Assembly: GCA_030674155.1 (NCBI GenBank)
Contig: CM060318.1
Coordinates: forward strand, 84,440,622-84,504,621
Source of the DNA: Stramonita haemastoma
Taxonomy: Eukaryota; Mollusca; Gastropoda; Neogastropoda; Muricidae
Reading direction: 5' to 3'
Length of the DNA stretch: 64,000 nt
In this document: positions 12,456 to 49,620 of the stretch, piece after piece
Position numbering within the stretch: the stretch's first letter is position 1
Layout of the letters: each line of letters starts with the position of its first letter
Program-made: the position numbers and the translations under genes
The notes under the pieces: generated by a model
Databases searched by the model: none
Seen by the model: the letters and a program-made list of their open reading frames with translations, nothing else
Told to the model about the DNA's origin: nothing

Positions 12456-13254
12456 ACGTGCATGTACGCTTGCACCCACTTAACCTTGCACAAAATAAAA
12501 AAGAAATTGCACACAAAGTATTATCCCAGATTTTGGGGAATGGGTTTTTTTTTCCTGCTAAGTCATTGTCTTTTCATCATGTGATACTATATGATTATCA
12601 AAAGTTGGCTTATTTATTCCCAACACCTTTTTCTCCACCGTTATGGATTCTGAACAGAGGTTTTGATCATGATAGAACCCTACTGGAAAATAGGTCTACA
12701 TGATGTTTTGAATTTTACTGTTGCTGGAAGAGTGTCTTGTTTTTTCTTTTATCATGCCTGAACAATGATTTTATGTATATGTATTGCTGTTCCCTATGTA
12801 TCATGTTTTCTTTTTACAAAAAGATGTATTGAATTCTGTGTCGTTCTTGAGGTATTTGTTAGTCACATTTTATGGTTTACACATTTTGAAGCAAGTCATT
12901 GATATGCTAGTCATTTTGGGGCCAGTCTTTTAACTGGAATGCATTTAAGACTTTGTTTACCTGTTGTATAGAAAGATCAAGATAGGTTTTTGTTTTTGAA
13001 ATGTCTGCTTTCGGTTAAAATTTTTGGGCGATCAATTTGTGTAATCATTCAAGCCTATAAAAACTATGTATTTTTGATATTTGAAAATTTCCATTTATAT
13101 TATTAATTTCATTTATTTTTCTCCAGGAAGTAATTTTGCTGTCAGAATTTTCTGTCTTCGTGTAGGTTTCAATTTCACTTAATTTCTCCTTAGTTTTCAT
13201 ATCTGTCCTTTTCTTTGTAATCCAATCCTGTTGTTCTTTGTTGTTCTTTGGTAA

Positions 13255-13274
13255 AATAAACATTTCAGAATAAA
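13255..13274 (+). promoter_or_regulatory. Tandem polyadenylation signals
   Basis: AATAAA at 13255-13260 and again at 13269-13274, followed by TTTTGTGTCTGG and a (GT)n stretch that would serve as the downstream GU-rich element. It is the best candidate end of the tetraspanin transcript. Confidence 0.55.
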
Positions 13275-13855
13275 TTTTGTGTCTGGATTGTGTGTGACTG
13301 TGTGTGTGTGTGTGTGTGTGTGTTTGAAGTTTTTGTCACCCTTTTTTTTTTAAAGAGGCAGTGCTAATGGTATTTATACAAACTAGCTTGCCAGTGAGGG
13401 AGCAAAAACAGCCAGTATTTTGCTCGTATGTGCACACAGCTTAAAAAGTTCAGCACTGCACTGTGTTAAAAGAGACCAGTGTGTGTTCTCAATATTAAGT
13501 GAAATAAAGAATATGTTTTGTAGTTTGTATAACAATTTTTTTACTGGCATTTTGTGCTGCATACCCAGCCCAGACATCCATCCATTCAGTCATTTGATGC
13601 TGTGGATCACCACAGAAAACATGAATGCAAATGTATCATGTGATAGCAGCTTTGACAAGGCAAGCAAAGCTCTGGTGCAGAGCTGTGCAGCTGATCCTTG
13701 ACTGAGATATTCAGTATATTACATCCTGAGGCCTTATGTGTGTACAGTTGGTCCAGTGTATGAGAGAGGGTGAGGAAGGGGGGCATATATGTCTGTCTTA
13801 AGGCAAGAGCTACATGAAAAAAAGATTGTATTGTCTGTCTACATCCCTTGAAATA

Positions 13856-13856
<1 letters not shown>

Positions 13857-13934
<78 letters not shown>

Positions 13935-13940
13935 CTCTCC
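13857..13940. repeat. (CT)n microsatellite
   Basis: About 80 bases of CT, interrupted twice by CCT, directly upstream of a diverged SINE A copy. Confidence 0.95.
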
Positions 13941-13942
13941 TT

Positions 13943-14125
13943 CAGATGAGACTAGACCCAGGTCCCTTATGTAAATGCACAAGGAGCACCATGTAAACAC
14001 ATTAAAACCCTTCTTCCTTTGGCAAGAATACCCCATGTTTGTCAGTGGGAACTGATGACAAAAATGCAAATCTCACATAGAGATTGGATGTAAACATCAC
14101 ATTAGTGCTCAGTTTTTTTTTAATT
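13943..14125 (+). mobile_element. Diverged SINE A copy
   Basis: CAGATGAGACTAGACCCAGG start, GTCAGTGGGAACTGATGACA, then AGATTGGATGTA and a T/A-rich end. It is clearly related to the copies at 6036 and 48043 but older. Confidence 0.65.
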
Positions 14126-14879
14126 AAAAAAAACACAAATAAATCTCTTTCCCATATCTTTTTATGTAAAAGGCTGATAAAAGACCAAAATGTGCAGTTT
14201 CAGATGCTTCATCAGCAGCAAGTTACCAATTATCTGTTTATTGACTACCTTTTCACAGTATTCTTATACTTATTTGGGGAAAGTTGAAAGGCAATTGCCA
14301 AAAGGTCATATCACAGTCCAAAAGTAAAAAGGTCACATACTGTCAAAGTGAACAGATTTTCAGCTGATAAAATGTTATGCATTGTTCAGGCGAGAACAAT
14401 AATAATAACAATAATGATAGTAATAATAATACAACAACAATAATTATATAATAAAGGAGTTTATAACTGAATATAAGACTGGGGCATTTTTACCCCCATA
14501 TCGATTTGATTATGTCTTTAGCTATTTGATCACTAGTTTATTCATCATTTTTCTTGAGGAGGAGTAGAATGTGAAGGACATAGTCTTTTTGTTAGTGAAG
14601 ATCAGGCCTGGAGTAAGGCAACGTTTGATCCCCCCCCCCCCCCCCCCCCCCCCCCCTCCCATCACATCTAACAGAATGTACAAAATGCCCTGCCTCACAA
14701 ACAAAAAGCACCCCAAAGAAAACAAACATCAAACAATTCCAAAAACTAATAACCCACTTATGTCACCCCTCCTCGATATTTGAGGAAAAAAACATAATAA
14801 TAAAGAAAGAAAGAAAGAAAATAGATAAAAGCATCTTATTTTCGTGCAACCAAGCAAGGAAACATAACTGTATGCAGTA

Positions 14880-15294
14880 CTTCCGGTTAGGCCTGCGTTG
14901 GCTTTCATGGTTACGGCGGGCCTCTAAAGGCCAAATTAATTTTTTCCCGCTTGGTTTTGTTGATTTCATTTCAGCAGTCTGAGAGATTTACTCATGCATC
15001 ATTAAACCACACTGACAGAAGAGGTTGGTTTATGCTGTATTTAATTTTTAAAGGATATAAACATTTTGATCGAAATTAATTATCTGATCTGCGTAGATTC
15101 GATGTTTCGTTCTGTCTCGAGCGAGATAGCAGTCAGCAGTAGATCTTTAGTCTTAAGTTTTAATAAGAATTCACTGTTTTGTTTTTGGCTGTTATTGTTG
15201 TGGTACTCGATTTTCTCTAACGACAAGACCTATAACTTCAAAGTATAACCAACTAAGCGACCTGGGCTATTTCTCCCTTTTTCCATCAAGCTTC
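14880..15294 (+). promoter_or_regulatory. Putative promoter and noncoding first exon of the HEATR4-like gene
   Basis: A patch of CpG-containing, non-repetitive DNA with an ETS-like ACTTCCGGTTAG at about 14879 and the dyad-like GCTTTCATGGTTAC at 14901-14914, which partly resembles an RFX X-box. A good donor (TTC/GTAAGT) lies at 15295. The next splice acceptor in front of the first coding exon is at 16521-16522 (TTATTTTTCAG), so a spliced 5' UTR is plausible. No transcript evidence is available. Confidence 0.3.
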
Positions 15295-15402
15295 GTAAGT
15301 CCGTTTTTCTCTTAGCATTTAATGTGTAGATTTCATCAAATGCTTAGGGAAAATTAGGAAACTGATACAATCTTCTTAGAAAAAAAAAGCATGATCAGGG
15401 AG

Positions 15403-15500
15403 ATCTGTGTGTGTGTGTGTGTGTGCGGCGTCGCGGCGGCGCGCGCGCGCGGCGCGCGTGTGTGGTGTGTGTGTGTGTGCGCGCGCGCGCGTGCGCTCGC
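15403..15500. repeat. (GT)n/(GC)n Z-DNA-prone tract
   Basis: GT repeats flanking a block of CGGCGGCGCGCGCG and a second (CG)n block: nearly 100 bases of alternating purine-pyrimidine sequence within the presumed first intron. Confidence 0.9.
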
Positions 15501-16531
15501 CAAAAATCCCGAACAAATAAAAAGGGAAGGAGTTGGATTTTTCAGTATTTCAGCACATGATAAGAAGACCAGATTGCATAGTTACCCATAGGGGAAATGC
15601 TACTGTTCCCCATGAAAAATGTATGTGGTAGCATAGCAATGTGCATCATCATATGATAATACTAACTTGTAAGTAAACTGACTGGCTAGTTTCCATCTTG
15701 ATCCATGTTTGCCAAATGTAGTTTGATACATAACACTAAAGAGGGATAGCTGCTTTCATCAGCATCTACAAATAGCCCAGGCAAAAAGCCTTATCAGTTA
15801 TTGATGTACATAACAAAGGGCTAAGGTCTACAACAAAATGTTGTTTTCTTCAAATTGTTATGCTGAGATTGTCTTAATCCATGCCAAGCTCTTGCATTTA
15901 TTGTGACTGTATACTCTATTTCTTGAGATTTTTTCAGAAGTGAAAGTATGGCAGTCTCTAAGCATGTTGAGGTACTTGAAAACAGTCGTAAATGTTGCAA
16001 ACTTTACATTCAGTCTGTTTGTAAAGTTATACTACAGTGATTCTCAAGTATGATGTTTAAGACAGCAGTGATTATATCATAGATTGCCCCTAAGGCATTA
16101 AGCAGGAAAATGCCCAGCAAAAAGAACAAAATGGAACAACAATATCAAAAATATCTAAAAGGCTACATGTATATTTGATGACACTACTTCTTCTGGTTAT
16201 TTAACTTATGTTCTATTTATAGCTCCTGTATTCTTAAGAAAGCAAAGACTGTTTAAAATTTAATGATACATAGATGGATTTTACAACCTTTGGAATCGTT
16301 CACTTGGGTGTTTTCCACTTTTTCATGTCTTATCCTATTTGGTACATTTTGTGATAACCAAACTGCGTGCAAAGCATCTCACAAGGGTTTTACTTCACAG
16401 TTAAGCATTGAAAAGATGCATTTTTTGGACAAGCTTGAAACTTATCAGTGTGCTATACATAGTGTTTAAGATAAGAAATGAAGAACGTGTAGGAGTGTTT
16501 GAAAACACAGTTTATTTTTCAGTCCAACAGG

Positions 16532-42252
<25,721 letters not shown>

Positions 42253-42711
42253 TCTGATCCACAGAAAAAACAGTACTGTCTCTGCTGTGATGATTCCAAA
42301 CCATCCACACTGTTGAATCTGACTGTGTGAGATGCCTGTGTCTGTCGCTGCTGATATTCATGGTTGTATTTCTGGCACCAGATGAGGACATGATTCGGTG
42401 GTGAGAGATGTGATTACAGGCATTCTGACACTTTGAGATGTGCTTTAAAAATTCTGTGATATTTTTTTCTGCAAAGTTTTACTTGGTACTGCTGAAATGA
42501 CAGCCTTGTATGCAGCACACACATGCATACACACAGACTTGTTTGTTTTTGTTATATGCTTATGTATGTTTGAGGACATAAGTGTGTGCATTTATGTATA
42601 TGCAAACACAAACATGGACATTCTCAAACACACAAATATACAAACACATACGTTTGCATGTGAGCACTCACACACACACACACACACGCACACACGCATG
42701 TACACACGCAT

Positions 42712-42756
<45 letters not shown>

Positions 42757-43611
42757 GCATGGAGACTCCACTATTTGTTGATTCATTGAGAAAAAAGAAA
42801 AAGAAAAAAAATGTTGGAAATCCAGCCACTGTCATCCATATCTTAATTCAACCAAGATTTGGGCAAACCTAATTGGCCTTTAAGATTTTTTCTTGTATAA
42901 GGGTAAGTAAGCATATATTTTCAGTTTAATCTGTGATAAATTGTCTGTGATAGTGCACATTTGACTTGTTTCACTAATGTGTGTATTCATATTTATATCA
43001 CGATCATGTTTAGGGATCTTCATTTTCATTATTTTATTAACAGCTTGCTGTTTTCTGGGAATTAGAACGGGCAGAAAAATAATGTTCCACCCTAAAAACA
43101 AATGCTGGTTATAAAAGAAAATAATATAGAAAGTAAATCATGGGGAAATTGCATCTATTAAGGTTTGAGATTGGTATTGTGTGGGTTCTTTGATATATTT
43201 ATGAGATAGGAAACAGACTTATCACCTGAGGGTATTTTTTGCTGTTGCATTTCTTGTGTTTGTTTGTTTGTTTTGGGTTGGGATTGTTTTTACCTGACAC
43301 CTCAGTTGATATGGATACAAAAATGCAGACAGTCAGTGTTTTTTTTCAAATAGTCAAATGAAGAATTGGAGGGAAATCTTTAACTCTTAAAAAGCAGTGT
43401 GTCATTGTTGATATTCTGTTTATTAGAAAGTGAAAACTGAAAAATGCACAAGGAGTGTTTAACATTTTTGGTTTAATGTACACACTTTTTTGAGGATGTT
43501 TTTCATCAAGAAGTCATTGGCAATTAATACATTGTATAAAGCAATAAGGCAATTGTGTGTATGATATACACAGTGAATTGTGTTTGTGTGAACAAGTCAC
43601 ATGCAAATAAA
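42253..43611 (+). other. Probable 3' UTR and poly(A) signal of the HEATR4-like gene
   Basis: Noncoding DNA after the stop. It includes a (CA)n block at 42668-42755 and ends at AATAAA (43606-43611), the first canonical signal, followed by GTGTGCATGTTTTT. A UTR of about 1.35 kb is inferred. Confidence 0.45.
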
Positions 43612-43667
43612 ATTGTGTGCATGTTTTTACTGCAGTTGTTCTGTTGTTCATTAATAGAAAAAGTGGG

Positions 43668-43669
<2 letters not shown>

Positions 43670-43751
<82 letters not shown>
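43670..43751. repeat. (GT)n(GA)n microsatellite
   Basis: About 33 GT units then GAGAGA. Next comes (ATTTG)n, the tail of a minus-strand SINE A. Confidence 0.95.
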
Positions 43752-43752
<1 letters not shown>

Positions 43753-43966
43753 TTTGATTTGATTTGATTTGATTTATTCTTTTATATTGAGGATAATGGA
43801 ATTAGCTTTCTTGTGCTTTTTTACATCCAGTCCCCTTGTGTATGCAGTTTTGTAAATGTCATCTGTTCCCACCGGCACACAATGGCCTACTCTTACGAAA
43901 AGCAGAACAGGATTTAACATGTGCGCAAGATGTTCTGCGTGCATTCGCACACGGGGCCTCAGTTGA
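43752..43966 (-). mobile_element. SINE A copy (minus strand)
   Basis: The reverse complement of the consensus, with its tail (ATTTG)n/ATTTATTCTTTTA at the left and GGGGCCTC at the right. A full body like 6036-6252 and 48043-48258. Confidence 0.85.
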
Positions 43967-44030
43967 GAGAGAGAGATTACACAAACATGCATGTACGCAC
44001 GCATGCACACACGTACACATGCACATACGT

Positions 44031-44095
<65 letters not shown>

Positions 44096-44470
44096 AAAAG
44101 GAGAAAGATAAAATAAGACAAAAAACTTGAAGCTTTTTTTCTAAGGGCTGATAGTGGCTTTTGTTTGCTTGTTTTTCTGACAAACACCACAGTTTCTTTG
44201 TCACATACATGAAGCCATTGACATAGGAGTACACATTCACGTTTGAGGTCCTGGTAAAAGTGATTTCATTTCATTTTGGACAGAAAACAGTGACTTCTCC
44301 ATAATTCCTTGATGTGTTGTTAGGGCTCTGTACTGTGCTGAATTTTTCAGACAGCAGGTCATGTCAGGGTCAGGTTGAACCTGATGGAGCCCATCTCTCT
44401 CGGAGTAGCAAGATGCATGCTGGGTTGGTTTGCATCACCCATTCCACAGGCCATATCCACCCTACTTTTC
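43967..44470. other. Spacer with (CA)n
   Basis: Holds (CA)n with CATGCACG steps (43980-44090) and an A-rich run. No gene seen. Confidence 0.6.
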
Positions 44471-44690
44471 AGTGAAAACTGGATGGGGTTTAAACATGTG
44501 TGCAAGATGTAGTACGTGCATTTGCCCATGATACCATGCTTTATAGTCTCATCTGAATGACTTTCAGGGGAATGAAGTCAGTATCAATGTTGAATTCTGG
44601 GGGAAAAAATAACTTCTGACACCTCAGTGGAGACTGGAACCTGCACCACCGGTTATCATAAGTGTGACATAGACCACTTGGCTGCTCCAC
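44470..44690 (-). mobile_element. SINE A, 5' part, diverged (minus strand)
   Basis: GTGTGCAAGATGTAGTACGT, CATTTGCCCATGA, ATAGTCTCATCTGAATGACT, and a degenerate tRNA-like head (CTGGAACCTGCACC ... GACCACTTGGCTGC) on the minus strand. Confidence 0.6.
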
Positions 44691-44699
44691 CTCTGCTGC

Positions 44700-46109
44700 C
44701 TGAAAACAATGTATTAACTATTTGATAGCAGCTTTTGTGGGTAAAGGTTAGACATGATATGAAACTATAACAAAGGAACTACCATATAAAACAGTTGCAG
44801 CTGATGACACCTTGCACATTTTGTATACTAATGGCTGAGATATTTCACAATGTGCCAATCTTTAGTCCCTTACATGCACAATTTTTTTTTTTGGCTGTCT
44901 CATCTTCTGTTCTGCTATTCCCACACCACTCATTTCAACCTCTCCACCTCAGCCATACCTGGATTTGTTGCTGCATCTTCAGGGTTAGAAATTCACAGGG
45001 AACCCATCAATATCAGGCTGCCACGGGGCCTCCAGCCAGAGGGGCCCTGCACTGCTGTTGAGTCACTTTGTTGATAATCAGTGGTGCCTGTTCTGGTCTA
45101 ACATGCACAGGACACCATCTCTCAGTCTTTCACTGATGACAATAATTGCTCAGTTGTGGAGCCAAACTAAGAGAGGACGCTCACCCAGGGCGGTGATCAC
45201 TGCAAAGTCCCTCCAGCCCCTTCCCCTGTGAACCTCCAACCCTGAAGGATTTGACACAAGCACTACAGGCTCTTAAAATTAAAAAAATTAAAAAAATAGA
45301 GATAAGAACAAAGATTAGGTGAGACAAAATGTTATGGTCAGAAAATGAATGCTCAAAGATAATAATTGCAAATGCTCAGAGAAAGACAAAAGTTTTTTTT
45401 CCGGAAAATTTATTTAAAAAAAAAGAAATAAGCTATCATTTCAAAATCAACAGCTAAAAATTGACAAAGGTGGGTTTGACACCAGCAATAGCACTGCTGG
45501 TTCATTGACACAGAGCTGAAATTTTTGCCTCTAAAGGAAGAAGTTGATGATGCCATGAAAAATACAACAACAATAACAACAAACAAACAAAAACCCCAAC
45601 CCCCATGGAAATTTCAAAATCGACAACCTGACTGACCCCACTGTCTAGAATAGCTCCTAGTAGTGAAGTGGGTCAGGTGCAATGCCATTCAGTTCGTGGG
45701 GGAGGGTCACATGGGGGGGGGGGGGGGGGGTTGGAGGAGTTTCTGAACATTTCTGTATGAACACAGTTTCATAATTTTCATGCCTAACACAGGTATGCCA
45801 TACTGCTGACTGCAATCCTGAACAAAGCCTTCAAAGGTTCTGGTATTTTTGTTGGATTTGTTTTATTAGAACAATAGAACACAGATAAGCGAAAAACTCC
45901 AGGAAGGATGACAAGCTTTACAAAAGTGCATACACACAGGGACTAGATGTAAAAAAAAAAAAAAAAAAAAAAAACCACGTCAGAGACGAATAGACAGACA
46001 TAAAACAATAGATGAACAGGTAGACAGACAAACAGAAAACTAGAGACAAAGACATACAAAAGCAGATATAGAAGAGATCAGAAACGTCACCAAAAGCAGC
46101 ATGCCAAAC
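44700..46109. other. Repeat-rich spacer, no gene seen
   Basis: Complex, probably transposon-derived DNA with a run of about 16 G (45715-45730), a short 3' SINE A fragment (45900-45975: ATACACACAGGGACTAGATG then poly-A) and CAGA-rich sequence. Confidence 0.5.
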
Positions 46110-46165
46110 CTTACAGATATGCCAGTACTATTGAGCATAAAATCAAGCCAAAATAGATGATCTTA
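46110..46165 (+). repeat. Stray copy of the myosin exon 1 leader
   Basis: About 56 bases (GATATGCCAGTACTATTGAG to GATGATCTTACA) match 50517-50570, the leader and first codons of the myosin gene. In this copy the ATG is lost (AATAGATG for AGATGGATG), and the match stops abruptly at ACGCG. Confidence 0.8.
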
Positions 46166-47180
46166 CACGCGTTCGCTCGTGTATGGTAGTAGTAGGCACC
46201 CATCAGTCTCGGAAGACTATGGAGTTACGCTCTAGACTTTAGAGCGCAAAGCCTGGGTAAGTAAGTATGGAGGGCAAACTGTTACCCATGCAGCAGACCC
46301 CCTCCCCCCCTCTCCACGCCACTGGAAAGATCCATTGGAAAGGCAATGACCGATGCGAATGGTTCCAGTACCGTCGCAGGAGCCACCAGAACGTTGCCAT
46401 ACACAGCCTCGAGCCGCCCTGGGACTCCAACTCCCCGATTTTTTCTCATTTTTCGTGTATGGGCGCACAGCATAATTACTGTGCAGGGTTGATGGGGATT
46501 CGGGCGGTTTAAAGAATGAAGATCGAAAAAAACATTAAGGAAAAAGTACTTCAAGATTTAATATCTATGCATGCCGGCCACACACACACACACACAAAAC
46601 ACACACACACACACACCACACGCGCGCTCGCTCGTGTTTGTGTATGCGTTTTGTGTGTGCGTGTGTGTGTGTGTGTGGCGACGACCCTGCACTCTGTCGT
46701 GGTTCATCATAATTATTGTATATTATCATTAATATTATGTGTGATAGGGGATTTGATTGTGCGAGATATGGTGAAGTACCACTCCTGTTCGAAAAAATAA
46801 TGACCGAGAAAAGCGGCCCGCGAAAACGCTTAGATGTAGTTATTTTTATGATTTTAAGCCTCTCACCGCTGTTTTTGACGTCAGAAAGTTTGGTAACAAT
46901 GATTCTGAACTCCTTTTCGTGAAAACGTAGGATTTAAATAAATGATATGATCTAGTTTTAAGTCAATAAAGTCCTTTTACAAGCAACCACCTGAAGATTG
47001 TCTGAACAGAATGATATTTAAAGAAAGTTTCAATTACCCAACACCCCAATGGTTCAAATTCCGAAGTGTTCTTGCGGTCGGATTTTGACTCCCTCTCTCT
47101 TTTGATTTTACTTTTCCACATTCTTCTTTTATTCTTATAAATTTACGTTTTGTATTTTTAGAATTTTTAAAAATTTTTTT
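46166..47180. other. Spacer with an unclassified repeat, no gene seen
   Basis: 46166-46515 begins GCACCCATCAGTCTCGGAAG and looks like a dispersed element of unknown class. 46580-46680 has (CA)n, (CG)n and (GT)n steps. The rest is AT-rich. Confidence 0.45.
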
Positions 47181-47211
47181 ATCATATATACATGTCCATC
47201 CTAGCAAGATC

Positions 47212-48042
47212 ATGCTGCAGGTAGTCCTCAACAGACTGAAAAACCAAGCAGAAAAACTCCTGGCAGAAGAACAAGCGGGCTTTAGACCAAAACGCAGCAC
47301 AATGGAACAAATTTTCAACCTGAGAATTCTGATAGAGAAGCATCTCCAACACCAAAAAGACTTGTACCACAATTTTATAGACTTCAAAAAGGCCTTTGAC
47401 AGGGTATGGCATGACGGCCTCTGGCAAGTACTCAGGCACTTCAACATTGACAACTGCCTAATTGAAGTCATCAAGGCTCTGTACGAGAATGCAAGAAGTG
47501 CGGTTTTCATGAACAACCACGTGGGCGAGTTCTTCAAGACCACGGTTGGAGTCCGCCAGGGCTGCCTTCTCTCACCTGTACTCTTCAACCTCTTCCTCGA
47601 AAACATCATGACAGAGACACTGCAAAACCACCACACTTCCATCTCCATTGGTGGAAGACCCCTTTGTAACCTCAGATTTGCAGATGACATTGACCTCATG
47701 GGCAGCAGCAAACAAGAACTGCAAATCCTCACAGACAGTCTAACAGACCGAGCGAGCGCATACGGCATGGAGGTCAGTACAGAGAAATCGAAGATCATGG
47801 TCAACAGCGCGAGTAATGACAGCACGGAAATAAAGATGAATGGAGAAATATTGGAAGAGGTGAGCCAATTCAAATACTTAGGTTCCATCCTAACAAAAGA
47901 TGGCACATCAAACAATGAGGTGAAAGCTCGCATTGCAACAGCAACATCTGCTCTAGTCAGACTCCAGAGGATCATCAGAAGCAACAACATCAGCTTCTGC
48001 ACCAAATACCACCTCTACAAATCCCTCGTAATATCTATCGGA
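47212..48042 (+). pseudogene. LINE reverse transcriptase fragment, part 1
   Basis: About 277 open codons covering RT motifs: QAGFRPKRS, DFKKAFDRVW (first catalytic Asp), VRQGCLLSP and FADDID (the usual YADD/FADD pair), then the thumb. The frame runs into the SINE at 48043 and stops. 5' truncation removed the endonuclease and early RT, so it cannot be functional. Confidence 0.85.
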
Positions 48043-48258
48043 TGAGACTTTAAACCGAGGCCCCGTGTGCGAACGCACGCAGAACATCTTGCGCACACGT
48101 TAAATCCTGTTCCGCTTTTCGTAAGAGTAGGCCATCGTGTGCCGGTGGGAACAGATGACAATATTTACAAAAACTGCATACACACGGGGACCGGATGAAA
48201 AAAAGCACATGATTGCTTATTCTGTTATCCTCGATATAAAAGAATAAATAAATAAATA
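48043..48258 (+). mobile_element. SINE A copy inserted in the LINE
   Basis: A full body from GATGAGACTTTAAACCGAGG to the tail AAAAGAATAAATAAATAAAT. LINE sequence resumes right after it in the same reading register, and a short TATC direct repeat borders it. The insertion is therefore younger than the LINE. Confidence 0.88.
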
Positions 48259-48705
48259 TCCTCCTATATGGCTGTGAATCATGGACTCTGACAGCAGAGT
48301 TAGAGAGAAGAATCCAAGCATTCGAGAACAAGTGCCACAGAAGACTCCTCAAAATATCATACAAAGAACACAAGATCAATAACTATGTGAAAGAAGAAAT
48401 CAAAAAGCGTGTGGGCCCCCAAGAGCCTTTGCTCTCCACCATAAAGAGGAGAAAGCTGATGTGGTTTGGTCACACCACAAGACACAACACCCTAGCAAAA
48501 ACCATCTTGCAAGGAACAGTCGAGGGCAAAAGAAGAAGAGGCCGCCAAAAGAAATCATGGGTTGACAACATCAAAGACTGGACTGCCCAACCCCTGCAAC
48601 GCCTCCTACTAGCCACACAGGATCGTGAAGCATGGAAAAAGATCTCCGTTGCGTCTTCTCTCATGTCCCCCTACGTCCTTTGGGACATGGGACTGAGTGA
48701 GTGAG
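48259..48705 (+). pseudogene. LINE pol C-terminal fragment, part 2
   Basis: Continues part 1 after the SINE: LLYGCESWTLTAELERRIQA through to LWDMGLSE and TGA (48703-48705). It contains the conserved WFGH and GRQKK blocks typical of the C terminus of this LINE type. It is open throughout, so decay since insertion is slight. Confidence 0.85.
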
Positions 48706-48719
48706 AGTGATGTGACATG

Positions 48720-49235
48720 TCTATCTATCATAGTCTTTGCCTAATTTAGTCTTTAGAGATGATGTGTTGAAACAGCAAGCAAACTTCTTGGCAAACATCG
48801 ACCAGTCAAAAAACCTTGGGTCTACAACTATACAACAAACGTAGAGAGTTGAAGAAAAAGAAAAATGAAACAAAAGAAAGAGCAGAACAATATAGGGCAC
48901 TCAATTAAAGAATCAGGAAGTCCATGACAGAAGCAAAAGAGAAATGGATTGGCGAACAGTGCCAGGACATTGAAGAAAACACCAAGAACAACAGCAAGAA
49001 AACATATCAACTGGTGAAAGACCTGACCGGCACAAAACTGGGAAGAAGCTCAACAGCCCAAGACAAAAAAAAAAGGGAAGTGCCTCACTGATGATCAGGA
49101 TATTCTGAACAGAAGGACAGAATACTACTCCGACCTGTATAACTACAAAACCACAGGAGATCCAGAAGTCCTCGATGTCCCCACAAACACATACACAATC
49201 ACCCTATCCTCCAAGAAGTGGAAACAGCAGTCAGA
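48720..49235 (+). mobile_element. Second LINE fragment (endonuclease-RT linker)
   Basis: Translates with frame breaks to the linker between endonuclease and RT of the same LINE type (EKWIGEQCQDIEENTKKNNS, KTYQLVKDLTGTKLG, CLTDDQDILNRRTEYYSDLY). It lies downstream of a piece that should follow it, so the order is permuted. A SINE A 3' end (49236-49290) terminates it. Confidence 0.7.
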
Positions 49236-49290
49236 TTGCTGAAAAAAAAAGCACATGAGTGCTTATTCCATTATCCTCGAAATGAAAAAA
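49236..49290 (+). mobile_element. SINE A, 3' end
   Basis: A-run, AAAGCACATGAGTGCTTATT, CCATTATCCTCGAAAT and a poly-A tail. It truncates the LINE fragment. Confidence 0.75.
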
Positions 49291-49299
49291 AAAAAAAGA

Positions 49300-49620
49300 A
49301 GATAAAGCCGGATGAGCAAATTTTTTTAGTATAGGTCTAATATGTAGGCCCTTTGACAAGAGAAATAAATTTATCCGTGGGGCATTTTATCCGGGCAATA
49401 GCACCGCTCTCCCCCACCTGAGACAACGAAGTTAGGCTAGGCGCGCGAATTTTGCATGGGAGGTAACGCTGACAGTAACGGAACTTAGCAACTGGGCACG
49501 CGGGTGCTGGGAGAACAGTCCACGCTACAGCGATCGGTAGTTGTACCTCAGAGATTAATGATCGCAAACGTTAAATAATTATTTTCCCTTGAAACTAACC
49601 CGTGGCCGTACACAGTGATC
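49300..49620 (+). promoter_or_regulatory. CpG-containing island upstream of the myosin
   Basis: A patch of complex, CpG-rich sequence (GGCGCGCGAATTTTGC, GGGCACGCGGGTGCTGGGAG) between repeats, about 1 kb upstream of the first myosin coding exon. A donor-like CGATCG/GTAGTT lies at about 49536. It is a candidate promoter and noncoding exon, inferred only from composition and position. Confidence 0.25.

Larger units (their letters stand above)
7357..13280 (+). other. Probable long 3' UTR of the tetraspanin
   Basis: AT-rich, complex DNA with no credible coding frame runs from the tetraspanin stop to two AATAAA signals followed by a GT-rich stretch. It carries few transposon remnants (one SINE A fragment at 11583) and one (CA)n block (12290-12455), unlike the introns and spacers, which supports transcribed UTR. 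An earlier cleavage site cannot be excluded without RNA data. Confidence 0.5.
13281..14878. other. Intergenic spacer with simple repeats
   Basis: Between the presumed tetraspanin cleavage site and the next promoter-like region. It holds a (CT)n run (13857-13940), a diverged SINE A copy, an ATAATAA-rich stretch (14398-14450) and a run of about 27 C residues (14631-14657). No gene seen. Confidence 0.55.
47185..48705 (+). mobile_element. 5'-truncated LINE, split by a SINE
   Basis: Non-LTR reverse transcriptase sequence from the middle of the RT domain to the end of pol. It begins abruptly after AT-rich DNA (SKIMLQVVLNRLKNQAEKLL) and ends at a stop in GAGTGAGTGAGAG repeats. The RT fingers and palm are readable (QAGFRPKRST, FIDFKKAFDRVW, RQGCLLSP, LRFADDIDLM), as is the C-terminal block (KRRKLMWFGHTTRHNTLAKT, GRQKKSWVDNIKDW). 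The family is the widespread invertebrate endonuclease-RT LINE type; I cannot fix the clade. No endonuclease is present in this piece. Confidence 0.85.

Noticed and set aside
46232..46554. Overlapping 60-90-codon frames on both strands
   Set aside because: They lie in an unclassified dispersed repeat. No motif, no consistent frame.
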